A stretch of 64,000 nt of DNA from Brevibacillus dissolubilis (GCF_006170445.1 NZ_VCNA01000007.1:186001-250000); one strand, 5' to 3'; shown: positions 7,632-17,894, counted from the first letter of the stretch. Made by a program: numbers and translations. The notes: generated from the letters alone by a model not told the origin.

Positions 7632-10205
7632 ATGAAGAAAAAGAAATGGAAACGCCGGGGCCGCACAGCTGTTACGAGTATCAGTGCAGTCGCCTTGCTG
7701 GTCACGCTCTATCACCCCCAGCCTGCGCACGCGGCCTATATCGCCCCGAACGATAAGTATTACCATAACCAGACCCATCTGAAGCAGATTCGGGCCGACC
7801 GGATGTGGACGGTGAGCAAGGGTACTACTGCCATCAAGATTGCTGTCCTTGATTCCGGTGTGGACGCTACTCATCCTGACCTGCAGGGCAACCTGCTGCC
7901 GACGATTAATCTGGTGCCCAAGGAACCTGCCCGTGATATGAAGGGACACGGGACACAGGTAGCAGGGATTATCGGGGCCAAGGGGAACAACGGCATCGGG
8001 GTATCGGGCGTGATGTGGAGTGCCAAAATTCTGCCGATTAAGGTGCTGGACAAGCAGGGGGAGACCGATACCAATACACTGGCAAAAGGAATTTACCGTG
8101 CTGTCAGTGAAGGAGCCAAGGTCATCTGTATGTCAGCTGCCTATCTGTATCACGCCCCTGCTCTGGAGGAGGCCGTCAACTACGCAGAGGAAAAAGGCGT
8201 TGTGGTCGTAGCAGCCAGCGGTAACGAGGGAGACCGTGTCGATTACCCGGCCGCCTATCCGACCGTCATCTCAGTTGGGTCGGTCAACGGCAGCAACGTG
8301 GTCACCTCCAGCTCCAATTATGGACCGGAGATTGATATTGTCGCACCTGGCGTCAGTATCTACACCACAGCGATGAGCGGCAAGTACAGCCCGATGACGG
8401 GTACGTCTGCTGCCACTCCGCAAGTGGCGGCAGCGGCGGCGATGGTTCTGTCCCGACAGCCTTTCCTTACTCCACTGGAGGTTCGTCAGATTCTTTTCGG
8501 CTCAGCAACGGACATCGCAGAAAACGGCTGGGACCGCAAATCCGGCCACGGTCTGCTCAACATCGAAAAAGCCGTGCGCAGTAAGCTCTCCAGCGATATC
8601 AGCGAACCGAACAACACCCAGAGTAAGGCGACACCATTTCCGATTGAGTCCCAAAACCTCTCCCGCCTAGGTCCATACGATACGATTGACTGGTTCTATA
8701 CGGATGTCCCTTATGACGGCAAGCTGGTTTTTACTGCATCGGTTACTTCCAAAGCGGTCGCACCGATTGCAGCTACCTTTTACATGGAAGGGCGCGGGCC
8801 CGTCACCTATTATCTCGCCGATGGGGACACACTGACGATCCCGACCCAATCCGGACGGCTGTTCTACAAGCTGGAGCGGGGGAGTGGCTCAGGCGATTTC
8901 GCCTACACACTGACCAACCGCTTCACGATCGGCCCAGACGGCTATGAGCGAAACAACGAAAAGACAGCCTACCGCTCACTTCCACCAGGCAACCGTGTCA
9001 GCGTAACAGGCAACTTCAACGTCCCAGGTGATACGGACTGGTATTCGTATTATGTGCGCAGCGGCGGGAAGCTCAATATCGTGGTTGCACCAGACACCCG
9101 CCGGATGGACCCGGTCGTAGCGATTTATAAGGAGGGGGATAAGAATCATCCACTGCCCCCTTTTGACAATGGGACCCCCAAGGACCCGACCGAACGGATT
9201 CTGATGGATGTCACCCCAGGGCGTTACTTCATTAAAGTATCGAATTATATTCCGACAGCAGTCAATGGGGAGTATAAGCTGGATCTGACCTATACCCCGG
9301 AGCGGGCCGACACCAATGAGCCCAACGATACCTACCGTCAGGCCACCAAGCTCGGCACCAATTCCTTCATGACTGGCACGCTTGCCACCCGCTCTGACTA
9401 TGACTGGTACTCCTTCCGCGTAAGCTCTGACTCCTATGTGACCATTCGCGCTCCATACATACCGGTTGACTCAGGAGTGCGGCTTACGATGTACAACCAG
9501 TCGCTTGATTACGTCTTGTTCTCCGAGGACGAAGTGGCCCAGTTCTCCAAGCGCGGCCGCAATATCTTCGAGATGAAGCTCAAGCCGGGAACCTACTACA
9601 TCCGTCTCGACAGCGCCAAGCCGTTCAAATATGACAGCTACCGAATTCAGCTGATCCAACAGCCGCTGATCTCAGGCTACCGTGACATCAGTACCCACTG
9701 GGCCAAAAAAGAAATCGTCCGTCTCACCCAGAAAGGGATTGTCAAAGGCTTTTCGGACTACGCCTTCCGTCCTGACAAAGGGGTCACCCGTGCCGAGTTT
9801 GCCACCATGCTGCTCCGCGCCATGAAGAGCAATGGGCTTGAGGTCGGCAAAACAGGCTCCAATCCGTTCCGCGACCTCTCCCGCAAGCATTGGGCCTACA
9901 GCAGTATCATGCAGGTCAGTGAGCTTGGGATTATGCAGGGCTATGAGAACAACACCGTCCAGCCTGACCGGGTGATCTCCCGTGCTGAGATGGCTGTGAT
10001 GGTCGCCCGCGCCAAGCACATGCTGCTCTATCCGCGCCAATCGTCCTACCGCGACGTCAAACGCAATTTCTGGGCAGCGCCGGCAATCGAGATCCTCACC
10101 CTCAACGGCTGGCTGAAAGGGTACAAAGATGGAACCTTCCGTCCGAACCAAGCCGTACGCCGCGGCGAAATGGCGGTATTCTTAAGCAAAGCATTCCGTC
10201 TCTGA
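7632..10205 (+). CDS. S-layer-anchored subtilisin-family protease with PPC and three SLH domains
   Basis: 857 residues. A signal peptide (to about 34, AHAA) is followed almost directly by an S8 domain (about 45-320): D74 in VLDSGVDATHPD, H106 in GHGTQVAG, oxyanion N198 in ASGNEGD and S259 in GTSAATP. There is no inhibitor propeptide, as in thermitase-like enzymes. Three prepeptidase C-terminal-like regions follow, marked by EPNNTQ..A, DTDWYSYYV and EPNDTYRQATKLG with YDWYSFRV. Three SLH domains (about 685-735, 748-798, 808-857), each with a FRD/YRD...HWA/FWA start and TRAE/SRAE/RRGE end, should tether it to pyruvylated wall polymer. It should cut proteins at the cell surface. It begins with GAGGGGA before ATG. 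Confidence 0.92.
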   Translation: MKKKKWKRRGRTAVTSISAVALLVTLYHPQPAHAAYIAPNDKYYHNQTHLKQIRADRMWTVSKGTTAIKIAVLDSGVDATHPDLQGNLLPTINLVPKEPARDMKGHGTQVAGIIGAKGNNGIGVSGVMWSAKILPIKVLDKQGETDTNTLAKGIYRAVSEGAKVICMSAAYLYHAPALEEAVNYAEEKGVVVVAASGNEGDRVDYPAAYPTVISVGSVNGSNVVTSSSNYGPEIDIVAPGVSIYTTAMSGKYSPMTGTSAATPQVAAAAAMVLSRQPFLTPLEVRQILFGSATDIAENGWDRKSGHGLLNIEKAVRSKLSSDISEPNNTQSKATPFPIESQNLSRLGPYDTIDWFYTDVPYDGKLVFTASVTSKAVAPIAATFYMEGRGPVTYYLADGDTLTIPTQSGRLFYKLERGSGSGDFAYTLTNRFTIGPDGYERNNEKTAYRSLPPGNRVSVTGNFNVPGDTDWYSYYVRSGGKLNIVVAPDTRRMDPVVAIYKEGDKNHPLPPFDNGTPKDPTERILMDVTPGRYFIKVSNYIPTAVNGEYKLDLTYTPERADTNEPNDTYRQATKLGTNSFMTGTLATRSDYDWYSFRVSSDSYVTIRAPYIPVDSGVRLTMYNQSLDYVLFSEDEVAQFSKRGRNIFEMKLKPGTYYIRLDSAKPFKYDSYRIQLIQQPLISGYRDISTHWAKKEIVRLTQKGIVKGFSDYAFRPDKGVTRAEFATMLLRAMKSNGLEVGKTGSNPFRDLSRKHWAYSSIMQVSELGIMQGYENNTVQPDRVISRAEMAVMVARAKHMLLYPRQSSYRDVKRNFWAAPAIEILTLNGWLKGYKDGTFRPNQAVRRGEMAVFLSKAFRL

Positions 10206-10257
10206 CGAACACATCTGTGAGCATCCACCCGGTAACGAACGCAAGGAGGAATGATTC

Positions 10258-10701
10258 GTGAAATATTCAAAAAGACTGGTGAGCCTAAGTCTGGCTGCAG
10301 TCGCTCTCTTCACCGTCCCGGTCTATGCGGAAGCCCCTGGAGTCCCAGGCTCAGCCAATGACCCGGTCGTCACCAAAAGCTATGTCGATCAAAAAATCGC
10401 ACAGGTCACAGGCTCAAGCGGAAAGTCGCTTGTGGTCGAACAGCTGTCACCCGGACAAGTCCTCTATGGCTATGAAGGCACGGAATTCATCGTCCGTACC
10501 GGCAGAGTCGTCGCCGTATCAGGTATAAATGGAGACGGTTTGACGGATATTACAGCAGGAGCAGACCTCAGCGGTGGGACACTGGTCGGATTGAACCACC
10601 TGCTGCTGATTGCCCGCTCTGACTCGCGCGGTCTGCGACTGGCAGATGATTATAACGGGATAGCATACATCATGATTCGAGGAAAGTATTCCGTAGAATA
10701 A
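10258..10701 (+). CDS. Exported protein of a conserved Bacillales type, function unknown
   Basis: 147 residues from a GTG with an AAGGAGGA site. A signal peptide runs to about residue 24 (PVYAEA). The mature protein starts PGVPGSANDPVVTKSYVDQ and carries VLYGYEGTEFIVRTGR and NHLLLIARSDSRGL. I have the impression of similar exported proteins in other Bacillales, but I cannot name a function. It lies 52 bp after the SLH protease gene and could be transcribed with it. Confidence 0.65.
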   Translation: MKYSKRLVSLSLAAVALFTVPVYAEAPGVPGSANDPVVTKSYVDQKIAQVTGSSGKSLVVEQLSPGQVLYGYEGTEFIVRTGRVVAVSGINGDGLTDITAGADLSGGTLVGLNHLLLIARSDSRGLRLADDYNGIAYIMIRGKYSVE

Positions 10702-10754
10702 TAGAGAAAAAATGAATGATTTGTAAAAAAATGAAACATCATGTTGAAAGAAGA

Positions 10755-10783
10755 TTGACACCTATTTTAAAAAAGGATATTCT
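10755..10783 (+). promoter_or_regulatory. Sigma-A promoter of metK
   Basis: A perfect TTGACA, a 17-bp spacer and TATTCT directly upstream of the S-box aptamer. Transcription should begin about 10790. Confidence 0.75.
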
Positions 10784-10799
10784 ATAGAACGTGGATACG

Positions 10800-10898
10800 C
10801 TCTTATCCAGAGCAGGCGGAGGGACTGGCCCTATGAAGCCCGGCAACCGTTGCGTACGGTGCTAACCAGCAGAATGGTTACATTCTGGCCGATAAGAG
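10800..10898 (+). promoter_or_regulatory. SAM-I (S-box) riboswitch aptamer
   Basis: The outer P1 helix is CTCTTATC at 10800 paired with GATAAGAG ending at 10898. Inside are the S-box hallmarks: AGAGCAGGCGGAGGGACTGGCCC, read as AGAGxxGGxGGAGGGA plus CTGGCCC, then ATGAAGCCCGGCAACC, and a later GGTGCTAACCAGC hairpin. It binds S-adenosylmethionine and, when occupied, lets the downstream terminator form. It sits between a sigma-A promoter and metK, so SAM synthesis is feedback-controlled. Confidence 0.95.
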
Positions 10899-10920
10899 GT
10901 TAGGGAACGCATAAAAAGCA

Positions 10921-10957
10921 CCTTTTCCTCAGCAACTTAGGAAAAGGTTTATTTTTT
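10921..10957 (+). terminator. Riboswitch-controlled terminator
   Basis: CCTTTTCCT and AGGAAAAGG form a 9-bp stem with a 9-nt loop, followed by TTTATTTTTT. It lies 23 nt after the SAM aptamer and before the metK ribosome binding site, the expected expression platform. Confidence 0.85.
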
Positions 10958-11026
10958 GTGAGAGAAAAATAACCCAACTCGGCATCATAAAAGAACATCT
11001 TTTTATATTAAGGAGGTCTTTTTTAC

Positions 11027-12238
11027 ATGGAACTGCAAAAAGGTCGTCGTCTGTTCACCTCTGAGTCAGTAACAGAAGGTCACCCGGATAAGATTTGTGA
11101 CCAAATCTCTGACTCTATTCTTGACGCAATCCTCGCGAAGGATCCAAATGCCCGCGTAGCTTGCGAAACTTCCGTAACCACTGGTCTCGTACTGCTCGCA
11201 GGTGAGATCACTACCAGCACTTATGTGGATATGCAAAAACTCGTTCGTGAAACCATCCGCGAAATCGGTTATGACCGTGCGAAATTCGGTTTTGACGCTG
11301 ATACTTGCGGCGTAATCACTGCAATCGGCGAGCAATCCGCTGACATCGCTCTTGGTGTTGACCAAGCTCTCGAAGCACGCGAAGGTAAAATGACTGATGA
11401 GCAAATCGAAGCAATCGGTGCAGGTGACCAAGGTCTCATGTTCGGTTTTGCTTGCGATGAGACTCCAGAATTGATGCCACTGCCAATCAGCATGGCTCAC
11501 CAACTCGCTCGTCGTCTGACTGAAGTTCGCAAAAACGGCACTCTGCCATACCTGCGTCCAGACGGCAAAACTCAAGTTACGGTTGAGTATGTAGACGGTA
11601 AAGTGGTTCGCATCGACACCATCGTTATCTCTACTCAACACGCTCCAGAAGTAACTCTTGAGCAAATCCAAGCAGACCTGATGGAACACGTAATCAAGCC
11701 AGTAGTTCCAGCTAACCTCCTTGATGGTGAAACCAAATACTTCATCAACCCAACCGGCCGCTTCGTAATCGGTGGTCCTCAAGGTGACGCGGGTCTTACA
11801 GGCCGCAAAATCATCGTTGACACTTACGGCGGTTACGCTCGTCACGGCGGTGGCGCGTTCTCCGGTAAGGATCCGACAAAAGTTGACCGTTCCGGTGCTT
11901 ACGCTGCCCGCTATGTTGCGAAAAACATCGTAGCAGCAGGTCTCGCTTCCCGTGCAGAAGTACAAGTTGCTTACGCGATCGGTGTAGCTCAACCTGTTTC
12001 TGTCAGCGTAAATACATTTGGTACAAGCTCCCTCTCCGAAGAAGATCTGGTTGCGCTCGTTCGCAAGCACTTCGACCTTCGTCCAGCTGGTATCATCAAA
12101 CAACTCGACCTTCGTCGTCCAATCTACAAACAAACAGCGGCTTACGGTCACTTTGGCCGTAACGACCTTGATGTTCCATGGGAGCGCACAGACAAAGCAG
12201 AATTGCTCAAGCAAGATGCTGCTGCGCTCGCGAAATAA
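11027..12238 (+). CDS. metK: S-adenosylmethionine synthetase
   Basis: 403 residues, full length for MetK (ATP:L-methionine S-adenosyltransferase), which makes SAM, PPi and Pi in the cytoplasm. Family signatures are intact: [17 protein letters not shown] at the N-terminus with the catalytic His, [10 protein letters not shown] in the middle, and the [17 protein letters not shown]-loop-like motif. The start follows an AGGAGG site. Codon use is visibly biased to a few codons (CGT, GGT, GAA), as for highly expressed genes. It is controlled by the SAM-I riboswitch and followed by its own terminator. Confidence 0.98.
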   Translation: MELQKGRRLFTSESVTEGHPDKICDQISDSILDAILAKDPNARVACETSVTTGLVLLAGEITTSTYVDMQKLVRETIREIGYDRAKFGFDADTCGVITAIGEQSADIALGVDQALEAREGKMTDEQIEAIGAGDQGLMFGFACDETPELMPLPISMAHQLARRLTEVRKNGTLPYLRPDGKTQVTVEYVDGKVVRIDTIVISTQHAPEVTLEQIQADLMEHVIKPVVPANLLDGETKYFINPTGRFVIGGPQGDAGLTGRKIIVDTYGGYARHGGGAFSGKDPTKVDRSGAYAARYVAKNIVAAGLASRAEVQVAYAIGVAQPVSVSVNTFGTSSLSEEDLVALVRKHFDLRPAGIIKQLDLRRPIYKQTAAYGHFGRNDLDVPWERTDKAELLKQDAAALAK

Positions 12239-12254
12239 ATCGATTTTCATACGG

Positions 12255-12287
12255 AAAAAAGCCTGGCCACCTGTGCCGGGTTTTTTC
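12255..12287 (+). terminator. metK terminator
   Basis: AAAAAAGCCTGGC and GCCGGGTTTTTT pair with two G-U pairs around a 7-nt loop, with a six-T tract, 16 bp after the metK stop. Confidence 0.8.
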
Positions 12288-12383
12288 TATTGGGCACCTT
12301 TACCTGCATTCCCACACAATCCATAAAAGGATATTCATGTTCCCTGTCGAATGGTTAACTAGTAGAAATGGAGGAGTATTGGT

Positions 12384-13346
12384 GTGAAAAAACGAGGGGC
12401 CTTTTTGACAGCATTCGCCTTGATGTTTCTTACGGTAATGTTCCTTGGTATGATGCCCACACAAGAAAATCCAGAAAAAACACCAATTCCGGTGCAACCT
12501 TTACCCGTGACTGCCCCGTCTGATACGGTGAAGAAAGTAACAGAACCCAAACAACAAACGTGGTACAAAGATAAGGTTGTCATCCTAAATTATCATCACG
12601 TTTCTCAAGACTCAGACAAAAAGTATGTCATTGAGCCTGATCAGTTCAAAGCCCAAATGACCTACTTGTATGAAAATGATCTGCATCCGATTTCCCTGAA
12701 GGAGTTTTTGCGCTTCGTCGATACCGGCATTCTGACACAGGAGAATGCAGTGCTGATCACGTTTGACGATGGATATGAGAGTTTTTACACAGAGGCGTAC
12801 CCGATTCTTCGGGAATTCAACTTTCCTGCTGTCAATTTTGTGATTGCCAGCCGCCTGCGTGACAGTGTAGAGCGGAAGCGGGAACAAATGACTACTCCGC
12901 TAAGTTTTCAGCAGGTGGAGGAAATGCGTTCATCCGGCTTGATTGAAGTCGCATCCCATACGTACAGCCTGCATGAGCAGCAAGAAAAAAACGAATGGGG
13001 CGAGCTGAAGGCAGGGACGGAACCCGTTTACCTCGAAGATTTACAGCGTTTAGAAAATGATGACGAGTATCGCAACCGCCTGTACGTGGATTTTATGATG
13101 TCCCGCGTCGCGCTCGAAGACTGGCTGGGCGAAAGTATGCCCGCTATTTCACTGCCACACGGATACAGCAGCAAGACCGTGCTGGATGTTGCGAAGGAAG
13201 CCGGCTTTGAATACGTATTCAACTCCAACAACGGCGTAGTAAAACCGGGCGTCAATCCGTACGGCATCCCGCGGTTTGATGTAGGACTGCGCGAAGTAGG
13301 AGCAGAAGAACTCGCTGAACTCTTCACCTCCGCCAAAACGGAATAA
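12384..13346 (+). CDS. Polysaccharide deacetylase, CE4 / PgaB-IcaB-like, membrane-anchored
   Basis: 320 residues from a GTG start. An N-terminal signal-anchor (about 6-24) and a Pro/Thr-rich linker lead to a NodB-type domain. The CE4 motifs are visible: TFDDGY (D128-D129) as motif 1 and SHTYSLH (H192 and H197) as the metal-binding motif 2; the N-terminal LNYHHVS is typical of the IcaB/PgaB branch. It probably removes N-acetyl groups from poly-N-acetylglucosamine or a wall glycan outside the membrane. It ends 11 bp before degS, so it may be co-transcribed with the degSU regulators, an arrangement not seen in B. subtilis. Confidence 0.85.
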   Translation: MKKRGAFLTAFALMFLTVMFLGMMPTQENPEKTPIPVQPLPVTAPSDTVKKVTEPKQQTWYKDKVVILNYHHVSQDSDKKYVIEPDQFKAQMTYLYENDLHPISLKEFLRFVDTGILTQENAVLITFDDGYESFYTEAYPILREFNFPAVNFVIASRLRDSVERKREQMTTPLSFQQVEEMRSSGLIEVASHTYSLHEQQEKNEWGELKAGTEPVYLEDLQRLENDDEYRNRLYVDFMMSRVALEDWLGESMPAISLPHGYSSKTVLDVAKEAGFEYVFNSNNGVVKPGVNPYGIPRFDVGLREVGAEELAELFTSAKTE

Positions 13347-13357
13347 GGAGAGAAATC

Positions 13358-14512
13358 ATGGATAAGGCTATCGACATAACCCTGCTTGACGGGGTATTTA
13401 AAAAGACCATTAAAACCGTTGAAATGAGCAAGGAACAGATTTTTGAAATTGCAGAGAGTGCACGTCATGAATGCAATACGATCCGAAAAGAAATCAATGA
13501 AGTGCGTCAAGTGATTGCCGAAGTGATTACCAATGTGGATCAGCTCGATCTCAAATCACGCCGCGCCCGCCAACGGCTGGTGATGGTCAGCCGTAACTTC
13601 CAGAGCTTTTCGGAAGAGGATATCCGTCTTGCATACGAAGAAGCCAACAGCATTCAAGTAGAACTGTCACTGGCCCGTGAGCGTGAGCAGAACCTGCGCC
13701 GCCGCCGTGATGATCTGGAGCTGCGCCTGCGCAACATTCAGGAAACCGTGGCGAGAGCAGAAGGCTTGCTCAGCCAGATGAGCGTTGTGCTCGGCTATTT
13801 GACAGGTGATTTAAGTCAGGTGGAAGATGCGCTGGCAACAGCCAAGCAGCATCAATTGCTCGGACTCAAAATCATTCAAGCACAAGAAGAGGAGCGGAAA
13901 CGGGTAGCCAGGGACATTCACGATGGTCCCGCCCAATCGATGGCCAACGTCGTGCTGCGTACCGAGATCGTCGAGAAGATGCTCAAGAACGACCGTATTA
14001 TGGAAGCGCAGATTGAGCTGCACGAACTCAAAGAAATGGTACGCTTTAGTCTGGCTGACGTGCGCAAGATCATTTTTGACCTGCGTCCAATGGCACTCGA
14101 TGACTTAGGTCTCGTTCCGACTCTGCAAAAATACATCCAAAACTTCGAGGAACGCAGCAAGGTAACAGTAGACCTTGTCGTCTTCGGCAAAGAGCAGCAG
14201 TTGGAAAGCTCGTTCAAGGCGGCTGGATTCCGTCTGATTCAAGAATGCCTGAACAATGTGGCGAAGCACGCAAAAGCGAGATTCGTCCAGGTCAAAGTGG
14301 AGTTTCAACCGGAGACCCTGTTTCTCGTCGTCAAAGATGATGGTGTCGGGTTCGAGGTTTCTGAGACCAATAAAAACGGCCAATCCTTCGGTCTCATGGG
14401 CATGAAGGAGCGTACACAGCTGTTAGAAGGAAAAATGACCATCACATCTGAGGTGAATCAGGGAACCAAGGTCATGTTCCAAATCCCATTGCAACCAAAC
14501 GCATCGAAATAG
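13358..14512 (+). CDS. degS: Sensor histidine kinase DegS
   Basis: 384 residues, close to B. subtilis DegS, and cytoplasmic with no membrane segment. The N-terminal half (about 20-175) is a long coiled-coil sensor. The HisKA_3 motif [17 protein letters not shown] puts the phospho-acceptor at H188. The GHKL ATPase follows, with [12 protein letters not shown] (N box), DDGVGF (G1) and GLMGMKER (G2). It phosphorylates DegU, which lies 35 bp downstream. In B. subtilis this pair controls exoenzymes, competence and motility, consistent with the comF and flagellar genes that follow. Confidence 0.95.
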   Translation: MDKAIDITLLDGVFKKTIKTVEMSKEQIFEIAESARHECNTIRKEINEVRQVIAEVITNVDQLDLKSRRARQRLVMVSRNFQSFSEEDIRLAYEEANSIQVELSLAREREQNLRRRRDDLELRLRNIQETVARAEGLLSQMSVVLGYLTGDLSQVEDALATAKQHQLLGLKIIQAQEEERKRVARDIHDGPAQSMANVVLRTEIVEKMLKNDRIMEAQIELHELKEMVRFSLADVRKIIFDLRPMALDDLGLVPTLQKYIQNFEERSKVTVDLVVFGKEQQLESSFKAAGFRLIQECLNNVAKHAKARFVQVKVEFQPETLFLVVKDDGVGFEVSETNKNGQSFGLMGMKERTQLLEGKMTITSEVNQGTKVMFQIPLQPNASK

Positions 14513-14547
14513 TACTGGTACCAATAAAAAAGAGGAGGTTAGTCAAT

Positions 14548-15255
14548 ATGGAAAAACATTCGGGTGAAATTCGTATTGTGTTGGTGGATGACCATCAATT
14601 GTTCCGTGAGGGTGTAAAACGTATTCTGGAGATGGAAGATGATTTTAAAGTAGTCGGGGAAGGCTCCGATGGGGAAGAGGCGGCAGGTCTGGTTGAGCTG
14701 CATCAACCGGATGTTGTTCTGATGGATATTAACATGCCAAAAGTAAACGGCGTCTCTGCTGCAGAAGAAATCGTCAAGGTAAGCCCTGATACCCGTGTCA
14801 TCATTCTGTCCATTCACGATGATGAAGGCTATGTATACCGCACTCTGCGTTCCGGTGCAACCGGCTATCTGCTCAAAGAAATGGCGACCAGTGATCTGGT
14901 TGAAGCTGTCCGCGTTGTAGCCCAAGGCGGTGCTTACGTGCATCCAAAAGTAACCGGCAAGCTGATCGACGAATTCCGTCGCTTGAGTGAGCAGGAAGAG
15001 ACCATGGACCGCTCCATTTCGCTTGAGGATACACCAGTGGTTGACCCGCGCATTATTGAATCCCTCACCCGCCGCGAACGTGAAGTGCTGCAGCTGATGG
15101 CAGAAGGGAAAAGCAACCGCATGATCGGTGAGTTCCTGTTTATCAGTGAGAAAACTGTAAAAAACCACGTCAGCAGCATCTTGCAAAAGCTCAACGTGCA
15201 AGACCGTACGCAGGCTGTTGTTATTTCCATCAAAAACGGCTGGGTAAAACTCTAG
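14548..15255 (+). CDS. degU: Response regulator DegU
   Basis: 235 residues: a receiver domain (about 8-125; [13 protein letters not shown], phospho-acceptor D60 in VLMDINMP, Lys in LLKE) and a LuxR/NarL helix-turn-helix (about 170-230; [33 protein letters not shown]). It is the DegS partner and, by analogy with B. subtilis, should control secreted proteases, comFA and flagellar genes by graded phosphorylation. The start follows GAGGAGG. Confidence 0.96.
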   Translation: MEKHSGEIRIVLVDDHQLFREGVKRILEMEDDFKVVGEGSDGEEAAGLVELHQPDVVLMDINMPKVNGVSAAEEIVKVSPDTRVIILSIHDDEGYVYRTLRSGATGYLLKEMATSDLVEAVRVVAQGGAYVHPKVTGKLIDEFRRLSEQEETMDRSISLEDTPVVDPRIIESLTRREREVLQLMAEGKSNRMIGEFLFISEKTVKNHVSSILQKLNVQDRTQAVVISIKNGWVKL

Positions 15256-15331
15256 TCATACAGGAATCTGTCTAAAAAATGCAACCAGACCAAGCTGTGC
15301 CGCATACCCTGTTTTGTAGGAGGGGATGACC

Positions 15332-15682
15332 GTGGTAGCAGATATTGTGGTTTGGTTGCTTGCGGCATATGGTTGCTCCGCCCTCTTGGTAAGCCTTTGT
15401 CATTTCGTGTTGGCACACACCTTGACTCCAGTGGCAGAACCGTGCGTTCATTATCAACTGCTTTTGCGTAATTCGGAGCAAAGCTTGGAGATGGTGATGC
15501 GGGGACTGTTATTTCGGGCAAGCATGTCTGGCAGGCCGATCCGAATCTCATTTGTCGATGAAGGTTCCCATGACTACACCGGTAAAATGACAGAGATTTA
15601 TCAACGAACATTGGATTTCCTCATCGCAGATCCTGCGGCAGAGGATGGAAGCACCATCACAATTGACCTACGCAATGCCTAA
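15332..15682 (+). CDS. Small membrane-anchored protein between degU and comFA
   Basis: 116 residues from GTG 15332. The AGGAGG at 15318-15323 is only 2 bp before an in-frame ATG at 15326 but 8 bp before this GTG, so the GTG is preferred. There is one N-terminal hydrophobic segment (about 3-27, VVWLLAAYGCSALLVSLC) and then a soluble part with RPIRISFVDEGSHD and ITIDLRNA. I recognise no family. Bacillus has other unrelated small genes at this place (yviA). Confidence 0.6.
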   Translation: MVADIVVWLLAAYGCSALLVSLCHFVLAHTLTPVAEPCVHYQLLLRNSEQSLEMVMRGLLFRASMSGRPIRISFVDEGSHDYTGKMTEIYQRTLDFLIADPAAEDGSTITIDLRNA

Positions 15683-15688
15683 AGGTAA

Positions 15689-15716
15689 AGGGGAGCTGGA
15701 AATGCTCTCCTTTTTT
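15689..15716 (+). terminator. Terminator before comFA
   Basis: AGGGGAGC, an 7-nt loop and GCTCTCCT with one G-U pair, then six Ts, just after the preceding stop codon. It separates the degSU unit from comFA and argues against the longer comFA reading frame that overlaps it. Confidence 0.75.
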
Positions 15717-15821
15717 ATATGCCCACTAAACAAGTTGTTCAAACGTTATGGAAATTTTCTTGCAGAAGGTTCTGTCTTTTTCCAAACTGAAAGAGAAAGG
15801 GAAAAGATCGGGGGAGTTACG

Positions 15822-17894
15822 TTGAGTGGGATGAGCGCGTTGGGTTCGTTACATTCGTTGGATACAACGAGGGAATATATTATGTATGGTAAGGAAACGG
15901 AGCAAACCGGACAAACCGCTCAGCGTGGTATTCATCTGTATATCACTTCATGTTTTTCTGTTGACCAGCTGTTTTGGCGAGAGCAAGGAGCGGGACGGTT
16001 GATTGTATTGGGGAGCAGTCCGTCGTTGGCACTCGTCTTTGCGTTGAAGGAACGGATGGAGATGAGGCTGGCGGAGGGACGGGGCGGCAATCGCGTTGAT
16101 AGCAGGATCCTTCATCGGTTGGCAGAGGAACAGACTATGCTCTATAACAAGTCTGTGCAGCAGCTTGCAAGAGAAAAAGACATGGGGAAGCTGCCATTTG
16201 CTTTTACATTTAACCCGTGGTCTTTGTCGGACGATATCCATGGTCTGGGTGTGGCAGATCAAGCAGGCGGGATTGCTCAGACAGATGACTCGGACGAAGG
16301 GATGGTCAAGCTGGAGGATGGTCACTATTCTTTTCGGGAGCTGGAGCAAGAGGCAGGCCGTATGCATGAGCTGCTCATGGGACGGTCCCTGCTGTGGGAG
16401 GAAGTGGAGTTTCTGCATCAGCAAAAACGGGCTGGTGAACATCTGTCCGAGGCGGCTGTTCAATGGCTGGTGTTAAAAGGTGCCGTCTTGCGCCTGCCGG
16501 GTGTTTCCCTTACGTTGCGCAAGGGACTGTTGTCCCGAAAGCTTGTACCTGTCTGCTTGCGTTGTGGGGAAATGGAGCAGATCAAGCTGACCGTATGCCA
16601 TTCTTGTCGGCAGGCTTGTGCATATTGTACCGCATGTCTGCAGATGGGGCGGGCCAAGTGCTGTACACCACTTTTGTGTTCAGCCGACCACTCGCTGTCT
16701 GTCCACCATCGGCAACCCTTGCTGCAATGGACAGGTCAATACTCCCCGGCTCAAGCAGAAGTGGCGAGCAGGGCCAGGGGCTTTGTGAATGGAGATGAGA
16801 CCGCCTTTCTCATCTGGGCCGTCTGCGGGGCTGGCAAAACAGAACTGATCTTTCCTGTCGTAGAAGAAGTATTGAGCCAAGGCGGGAAGGTCTGCATCGC
16901 TACTCCGCGCAAGGATGTGGTATTGGAGCTGGCTCCGCGTCTTACGCGGGTATTTCCGGATGTGACGACTTTGACGATTCATGGTTCGAGTACGGAGAAA
17001 TGGGAGCAGGGTGAGCTGGTTATCGCGACCACACATCAGGTGATGAGGTTCTATCGGCGGTTTGCATTAGTGATCGTCGATGAGGTGGACGCGTTCCCTT
17101 TTCACAATAATCACTCGTTGTACAGAGCTGTGGATCGGGCCGTTTCGGAGCAGGGAAAGATACTGTACCTGAGTGCCACGCCGCCGAAGTATTTGCGTGA
17201 CAAATTGGTGCGCCCGCATCATGCTCCACCATCGGCAACGGCAGGCCAGAACCGACTATGCCGACTATGGTGCCGCATCTCAAGGCTGTTCAAGATCAAG
17301 CAGGAATTGCCCCACGCATCCGCGACCCATGTCATCTTGCCAAGCCGTTATCACGGACACCCGTTGCCAGTTCCAAAGACCGTCATTGTACAGGGGTGGA
17401 AAAACAAGCTTAAGAGCAATCAACCGCTTCCGCAGGTGATCCAGCCACTGGAAGACTCACTGGAACAGGAGCGGCAAGTCTTCTTTTTTGTCCCTCGGAT
17501 CGGGGACGTGGACACTGTCATAGCCTATCTGAGGTACCATCTGCCCCGTTATGCAGAGCGGATTGAGGGTGTCCATGCTGCTGATCAGGGGCGGGAAGAA
17601 AAAGTACTTCGTTTTCGCCAACGAGAAATTGTCTTGCTCGTCACAACCACGATTCTCGAACGGGGTGTAACGATCCCAAGAAGCGACTGCATCGTATTGG
17701 GAGCAGATGCTGGTATTTTTGATGAGGCATCATTGGTACAGATTGCCGGACGGGTAGGGCGTTCGGCAAATTCACCGGGTGGGACGATCCTGTTTTTGAT
17801 GGAGCATCGTGTACAGGCACCCTATCAGGCGATTGCCCAGATCAAACAGATGAACCAGCTGGCAAGCCGAATCCAACGGGGAGTTGCCGAATGA
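15822..17894 (+). CDS. comFA: DNA-uptake helicase ComFA
   Basis: 690 residues if begun at TTG 15822, which has GGGGGAG 5 bp upstream; ATG 15831 is the alternative. The frame extends farther 5' but crosses a terminator. A four-Cys-pair zinc region lies at about 245-290 (CLRCG, CHSC, CAYC, CC..LLC). The DEAD-type core follows: Walker A GAGKTE (about 340), IVDEVDAF (about 420), LSATPP (about 450), and a C-terminal helicase domain with QIAGRVGRS (about 640). ComFA is a membrane-associated ATPase that drives single-stranded DNA through the competence channel. It overlaps comFC by 4 bp. Confidence 0.93.
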   Translation: MSGMSALGSLHSLDTTREYIMYGKETEQTGQTAQRGIHLYITSCFSVDQLFWREQGAGRLIVLGSSPSLALVFALKERMEMRLAEGRGGNRVDSRILHRLAEEQTMLYNKSVQQLAREKDMGKLPFAFTFNPWSLSDDIHGLGVADQAGGIAQTDDSDEGMVKLEDGHYSFRELEQEAGRMHELLMGRSLLWEEVEFLHQQKRAGEHLSEAAVQWLVLKGAVLRLPGVSLTLRKGLLSRKLVPVCLRCGEMEQIKLTVCHSCRQACAYCTACLQMGRAKCCTPLLCSADHSLSVHHRQPLLQWTGQYSPAQAEVASRARGFVNGDETAFLIWAVCGAGKTELIFPVVEEVLSQGGKVCIATPRKDVVLELAPRLTRVFPDVTTLTIHGSSTEKWEQGELVIATTHQVMRFYRRFALVIVDEVDAFPFHNNHSLYRAVDRAVSEQGKILYLSATPPKYLRDKLVRPHHAPPSATAGQNRLCRLWCRISRLFKIKQELPHASATHVILPSRYHGHPLPVPKTVIVQGWKNKLKSNQPLPQVIQPLEDSLEQERQVFFFVPRIGDVDTVIAYLRYHLPRYAERIEGVHAADQGREEKVLRFRQREIVLLVTTTILERGVTIPRSDCIVLGADAGIFDEASLVQIAGRVGRSANSPGGTILFLMEHRVQAPYQAIAQIKQMNQLASRIQRGVAE

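Noticed and set aside
11066-12250. 394-codon minus-strand frame opposite metK
   Set aside because: It is complementary to an unmistakable metK gene with strong codon bias; no family resemblance.
15645-15821. Longer N-terminus for ComFA
   Set aside because: It would overlap the previous gene and a terminator, and the protein sequence there is not like ComFA.
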